Origin: an uncultured Desulfomonile sp.
GTDB taxonomy: Bacteria; Desulfobacterota; Desulfomonilia; Desulfomonilales; Desulfomonilaceae
DNA: 5,885 bases
Direction of reading: 5' to 3'
NCBI GenBank assembly: GCA_937915285.1
Contig: CALDNG010000030.1
Span: 1 to 5,885 of the forward strand
In this document: piece by piece, positions 5,484 to 5,885 of the stretch
Numbering within the stretch: position 1 is the stretch's first letter
Layout of the letters: each line of letters opens with the position of its first letter
The notes under the pieces: generated by a model
Databases searched by the model: none
Told to the model about the DNA's origin: nothing
Seen by the model: the letters and a program-made list of their open reading frames with translations, nothing else
Translations under genes and position numbers: made by a program

Positions 5484-5756
5484 TGTCGAAGATGTCAATA
5501 TAATAATAATATAATAATAATAATGTATTATATATTGCATTTAATATGCACTACCCTGTCAAATATCCCAGCCAGCTATCCATCTCCCGCCAGGACATGC
5601 TTTTTTGACAAAAACATTCATCCCTATCCACTTTTTGACATCCAGTCCTGGTTTTTGACATGGTTCTGACATCTAGTAGCAACTCCTAACCGTCTGATAT
5701 TTATACTTTTGACATACAATTACCCTTTCCCCATACACAGATACATACTCTGTCAA
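5484..5756. repeat. Cluster of dispersed TTGACA-type motifs (iteron or operator array)
   Basis: On the plus strand TTGACA occurs at 5605, 5635, 5655 and 5709 (first base), usually preceded by a run of T (TTTTTGACA), plus a CTGACA variant at 5666. On the minus strand it occurs at 5493-5498, 5557-5562 and 5751-5756, plus a TCGACA variant at 5484-5489. Spacing is irregular, so this is not a simple tandem repeat. None of the four plus-strand copies has a good -10 box at 16-18 bases, so they are unlikely all to be -35 elements. The pattern fits multiple binding sites for one protein. Confidence 0.6.
5497..5550. other. AT-rich tract with TAA repeats and a TGCAT/ATGCA palindrome
   Basis: About 40 bases of almost pure A and T, including interrupted TAA triplet repeats (about 5499-5524), run into an inverted repeat with arms TGCAT (5536-5540) and ATGCA (5546-5550) around TTAAT. 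Such easily melted DNA next to repeated protein-binding motifs is typical of replication-origin unwinding elements or strong promoter regions. It is the most AT-rich stretch of the window. Confidence 0.6.
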
Positions 5757-5777
5757 TTTCTCAAGATGCTGTTTCAT
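5673..5777 (-). CDS. Possible 34-aa ORF overlapping the upstream gene by ATGA
   Basis: The ORF starts at ATG 5775-5777, which shares ATGA with the stop of the upstream truncated gene, and runs 34 codons to TAG. The product starts MKQHLEKLTEYVSVYGERV and ends in a basic, Tyr-rich tail. A weak GGA-type SD is all that precedes it. In its favour is the stop-start overlap, seen repeatedly in this window. Against it are its short length and the fact that a TTGACA motif and a DnaA-box-like sequence lie within it. No family recognised. Confidence 0.3.
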   Translation of the reverse strand: MKQHLEKLTEYVSVYGERVIVCQKYKYQTVRSCY

Positions 5778-5885
5778 ATCTCATTCCAGTCTGATGGATA
5801 ATCGTGATCCATGGGAAGATTCTGACCCGCCTGGCTTTTCCCTTCCGGAGTCAGAACATACCTGCCAGCCAGGCCTGCCGCCTTT
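5774..5885 (-). CDS. C-terminal tail of a truncated gene at the window edge
   Basis: An open frame enters from the right edge and stops at TGA 5774-5776, giving 36 residues that include AAGLAGRYVLTPEGK and end in an acidic, polar tail (DHDYPSDWNEI). The GRYVLTPEGK strand-turn resembles the wing of a winged-helix domain, so this may be another DNA-binding protein, but the fragment is too short to be sure. The other two minus-strand frames are also open over part of this segment, but give less protein-like sequence or stop early. Confidence 0.45.
   Translation of the reverse strand, partial: KAAGLAGRYVLTPEGKSQAGQNLPMDHDYPSDWNEI

Noticed and set aside
5557..5562. TTGACA as -35 of a minus-strand promoter with TATAAT at 5527-5532
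   Set aside because: The spacer is 24 bases, too long for sigma-70; a 17-base spacer gives only TGCAAT. Kept as a motif copy rather than called as a promoter.
5590..5651. Inverted repeat CCAGGAC / GTCCTGG
   Set aside because: Seven-base arms separated by 48 bases are easily expected by chance; no sign of a terminator or attachment site.
5457..5669. Plus-strand 70-codon frame through the AT-rich region
   Set aside because: Its Ile/Asn/Tyr-rich sequence simply reflects the TAA repeats and T-rich motifs; no SD, and it runs through the putative control region.

Overview
The window looks like part of the early/replication region of a bacteriophage or a related mobile element (prophage, phage-plasmid) of a bacterium. 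The clearest clue to host domain is a bacterial-type DNA polymerase III beta sliding clamp rather than an archaeal PCNA. Most genes also have recognisable Shine-Dalgarno sequences. The cargo is typical of phage: short genes all on the minus strand, tightly packed or overlapping, encoding a clamp, a dCTP deaminase/dUTPase-fold enzyme, an orphan DNA methyltransferase, zinc-finger and winged-helix proteins, and PAPS-reductase-like PP-loop enzymes. Nothing identifies the host genus.

Reading in the direction of transcription (high to low coordinates): the window opens in the C-terminal tail of a truncated gene (5774-5885), possibly followed by a 34-codon ORF coupled by ATGA. Next is a non-coding or poorly coding stretch (about 5446-5770). 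It holds an AT-rich tract, a 15-bp palindrome, repeated TTGACA-type motifs in both orientations and two DnaA-box-like sequences, so it is a candidate replication origin and/or operator-promoter. A winged-helix protein (5092-5445, near-perfect SD) starts the next gene run. It overlaps by ATGA a previously hidden 59-aa ORF (4916-5095), followed by a beta-class DNA methyltransferase (4102-4893), a triple Cys4 zinc-finger protein (3660-about 4115), a dCTP deaminase/dUTPase-fold protein that lacks the expected catalytic Glu (2990-3625), the sliding clamp (1827-2966), a 63-aa acidic protein (1636-1827), two tandem PAPS-reductase-like paralogs (837-1586 and 80-844), and the first codons of a CxxC protein (1-56).

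Three points stand out. First, the two PAPS-reductase-like genes share a perfect 103-bp block with sharp borders inside a region where the protein is conserved but the codons have otherwise diverged, which points to recent gene conversion. Second, both of these enzymes carry a QxxLF pentapeptide, the canonical beta-clamp-binding motif, in an otherwise variable C-terminal tail, and they lie just downstream of a clamp gene in the same run. This suggests a sulfur or nucleotide chemistry enzyme pair tethered to a phage-encoded clamp, which is a hypothesis and not shown. Third, several genes appear to use TTG or GTG starts, supported by SD placement, so longest-ORF starts are wrong for the clamp.

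No tRNA, rRNA, CRISPR array, insertion sequence or convincing rho-independent terminator was seen.
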